A DNA stretch of 64,000 nt from Symsagittifera roscoffensis (Eukaryota > Xenacoelomorpha > Acoela > Convolutidae), in NCBI RefSeq assembly GCF_963678635.1, contig NC_087065.1, positions 36,231,888 through 36,295,887 of the forward strand, given 5' to 3'. A program made the position numbers and the translations under genes. How positions within the stretch are numbered: the first letter of the stretch is position 1; every line of letters begins with the position of its first letter. Under the pieces are notes generated by a model, which saw only the letters and a list, made by a program, of their open reading frames with translations, did no database searches and was not told the DNA's origin. This document shows, piece by piece, positions 61,376 to 64,000 of this stretch.

Positions 61376-62330
61376 TTTTACTAAATTTGATCATTTTCAA
61401 CTTTTCTTTACTTCCTCATTTCTAAAGAGCGCGACATCAACTGCTCGCTTGAATTAATGCTAAAATTGAAGCTTACTCACATTCATACTTACTGACACTT
61501 TAATCAAAGACACTCCCTTTTCAAAGCTTTCCTCTAAATCCCCACCACCGTTACATACTTATTAATTCCAAACAAACCTCCCCCTTTTTTCTCAATTTTG
61601 CTTACTGTATTAAAACAATTAACGTTCACGGCATCCGCAATTATGACCCAGTCCGCCAAATGTATATTTTTTGACCCAGTCAGCCGAATGTATACACTAA
61701 CAATTTCCCCACGGAAGAACCCCGCCCCATGATCATCCCACAAGAAAACAATCAACCTGTAGAAATCCCACTCTTAGAATCCCTACGAAATTGAATCCTA
61801 AACCTGATTGAAAACATAACCACGATCTCAAAGTTCCTCCAGAAGAACTCAAAATCATCAAGGCACTTCTTTTCTTTGGCCCCTACTACGCACAAGAAAC
61901 TTAATTAACTATTTAGTTTATGCAATCACCCAACTTCGCTAATTTTTTTTCAATGGATTTTTCCCCGACTACGACTCCACATTTAATGGAATTTGCTAGT
62001 TCAAAACTAACTAAGTTGAAAAATTTTCTTACATGTTTTAGTGTTGTAGGTTAAAGGTAAAATTTTTTCTCACTCTTGTGTTACCCTTTGTTTTAGATTT
62101 CCTCAATATCTTCTGAAAATAAGGAAACCAACAAAATTAGAAATACACTTTATAAATCAGTTTAATAAGTGCTTACCGATTGCAGTAAAACAAATATGTT
62201 ACGCAAAATTTATAAGCCAAGCAGTAAGTTGGCAATACATGTGCAGTAAATTTGTCATACAACGCAATAAGTTGATAAATTAGCAATAAAGTAAAGATTA
62301 CTCTAACCTTTTTATGTGCACAAATAGCCA
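61376..62330 (+). pseudogene. Decayed copy 2 of the element B last-ORF C-terminus with its 3' flank
   Basis: It starts further upstream than copy 1, with ERDINCSLELML (61424-61460) matching ERDLHCSHDIML. It continues through NFAYCIKTINVHGI and NYDPVRQMYIF to a stop, then a duplicated VRQMYIF-like piece, and EEPRPMIIPQENNQPVEIP (61708-61766). Downstream DNA repeats the GCAGTAA words seen at 56.1-56.25 kb (62178-62290). Tandem arrangement with copy 1 suggests duplication before decay. Confidence 0.65.
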
Positions 62331-64000
62331 GAGTAGAACAAAGCCGAAGCTAAACTTTTTTTTTCAAAACAGCCAAAAACTGAAGATTTTCGGCACTGTT
62401 TGAGCATTTTTTTTCCTGCTTTGTTCTACTTCACGACTGTTGTACCGCCTCGAATAACTAAACTCAATTTAGGGATATGTTGAATTCATATTTAAAAAAG
62501 ATTAAACCCATAAATAATTTCTTTTCACTGTTGAAGATAGACTACGGCTAGTTTTGAGAGCAAACATTTTATATTAAAAAAATTTGCAGATTAAATGTTC
62601 TTAATCACATCAAAACAGCATCCAACATCAACTTGAATTTCATCTCATTACCAGTCCAAACTCTACCAATATTAAACACACAGAACAATGCGTATACTAA
62701 TGGGAATCCAGAGCCGAGCCTTTGATAAAGCTATAAACTTATTTAGGTTAGAGGGTTAGATCAGCTCTTTCTAAAATTGCTGCTGTTTCTGATTTTCGTT
62801 CAAAAAAGGTTCCGATCGTTTCAATAACGAACAGATTTTTGTTCCAGCACAAATAATTTGTCTTTAGGGTCCAAATAATCAATTTTTTTTTATCAAACCT
62901 TCATAGACTCTTTAGTTAATCTGAATACAGTCAATAAATAAAATTTCTACAAAAAAAACCTGTATACAAAGTGTAGACAGTCTGTATATAATCTGTAGAT
63001 AATCTGAAGATAATCTGCAAAAAATATGTGTAAAATCTATCAATTCTCAATTGATTTCATTGTCCAAAAACTATAAGAGTTCTAACAATTTTTTTTGACC
63101 ATCCAAAACTTAAAGTATTTTTTTCGCAAATGTTAGAAAAAAGTCAGGGTTTTAGTGAACTGAACAGAAGGAGAATTGTTTCTGAAATTCACAAGTTTCA
63201 AAGGATCCCTCTAAAACTTTGCAATCTAACGGTTATCACAGTAAAAAAAAACATTTTGTGCATTTTTTCTGCAAGAAACTTTCATAAGATCAACATTTTT
63301 GCGCAGTTTTATGCGAAAAAATTAATCAGCAAAAATTTCAAAAAATGAATTAAATTTTGAAACATAAATTTCACGTTTTTGATGTTAAAAGTTTTGTTTT
63401 TAGATCAAACATCAGTACAAAATATACTTAAGAAGCATACATCAAATTTTGTTACCCAATAATCACATTAGCTGATGGCGGAGATGTTGAGAAAATCAGT
63501 ATATAGTCTGTATTTAATATTGATATAGTCAGTATAAAATCTCTAAAATCTGTATATAATCTGTTTATAACCTGTAAATGATCAGTAAAAAATTTGTAGA
63601 AAAACTGTACTTAAACTGCAGGAAATATGTAAGTAATCTGTATACGATCTGTAGATAGAATCTATAGAATTTGATAGATTTATAGTGTTTCGGTAATAAT
63701 TAAAGAGGAGATAAGCATTTTAAAAGTTTTGCACACAAAATGCATTATAATCGATTATTAAAACCGTACAGTCGAACTTTACTATATTAAATCACAACAG
63801 ATCTGAAATCTGTTTTTTTTTCTGTAAATAATCAGTTTTATCCGTTTTTGCATTTTCGGGTATCCTAAGGTTTCATACAACTAGGTTAAAAGTGTTTCGG
63901 CTACTCACTCTTTTTTGATCAATTAATTCTGCTATACGAAAAGTGTTGAAAAATCAATTAGGTCAATTTCTTCCTTTGCAAAATTTCTAACGAAGTTGGT
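62331..64000. repeat. AT-rich noncoding DNA with degenerate AATCTGTATA repeats
   Basis: At 62960-63030 and 63480-63670 the words AGTCTGTATA, AATCTGTAGA, AATCTGAAGA and AATCTGTTTA follow each other every 10-20 bp. This is an old minisatellite-like array split by ~450 bp of unrelated AT-rich sequence. No gene found; the 72-codon frame at 63130 is low-complexity. Confidence 0.55.

Noticed and set aside
62960-63670. Spaced AATCTGTATA repeats resembling an array
   Set aside because: Units and spacers are irregular and degenerate, and the context is eukaryotic, so this is not a CRISPR array.
1-64000. tRNA, rRNA or other structured RNA genes
   Set aside because: I looked for tRNA-like A/B boxes and cloverleafs; only the primer-binding-site complement at 39465 resembles tRNA sequence.

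Overview
This window looks like a nematode chromosome segment, probably Caenorhabditis-like, although nothing in it fixes the species. It is AT-rich and has short-intron gene structure at 58-61 kb. Almost everything else is retrotransposon sequence, much of it nested or decayed. I recognise only one clear host gene: a split rhodopsin-type peptide GPCR at 58.28-60.80 kb. A long minus-strand reading frame running off the left edge (1-1569) looks like a tyrosine recombinase and may be a host or transposon gene. All identifications are by eye from motifs; no searches were run.

Layout, left to right. 1-1569: recombinase-like C-terminus (minus). 1.57-5.04 kb: AT-rich repeats with two direct copies and one inverted copy of a ~0.87 kb unit. 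5.76-9.6 kb: a well preserved CR1-like non-LTR retrotransposon (minus), whose ORF1 (PHD finger) and ORF2 (endonuclease plus RT) share one frame and are separated only by UGA CUA. 9.6-10.21 and 28.39-28.68 kb: two halves of one decayed plus-strand RT pseudogene, split by element A (10,214-28,385, minus), a very large Ty3/gypsy element with 0.92 kb LTRs. Element A carries gag, protease, RT/RNase H and integrase, a macro-domain-like tail on the integrase ORF, and extra ORFs downstream; its coding frames are broken by stops and frameshifts. 28.7-34.07 kb: two more decayed RT elements, one on each strand. 34.0-37.93 kb: a tandem array of Penelope-like (GIY-YIG) remnants, including an almost exact 1,529-bp-period duplication, then a 200-bp assembly gap.

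39,053-57,889 (plus) is element B, an 18.8 kb LTR element with 0.4 kb LTRs that differ by only two substitutions and one 8-bp indel. It encodes a small leader ORF, a 1,327-aa Gag-protease, RT/RNase H and integrase. Downstream lies a second block of genes: two tiny membrane ORFs, a 378-codon ORF with no methionine codon, a two-ORF putative class III-like viral glycoprotein (secretory signal in the first ORF, membrane anchor in the second), and a 534-aa protein of unknown function. Decayed copies of the end of that last gene lie beyond the GPCR at 61.0-62.3 kb. I regard this six-ORF 3' block as the most likely undescribed system here: a retrovirus-like element with captured glycoprotein and accessory genes.

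The 3' end of the window (62.3-64 kb) is AT-rich noncoding DNA with a degenerate AATCTGTATA-type repeat.
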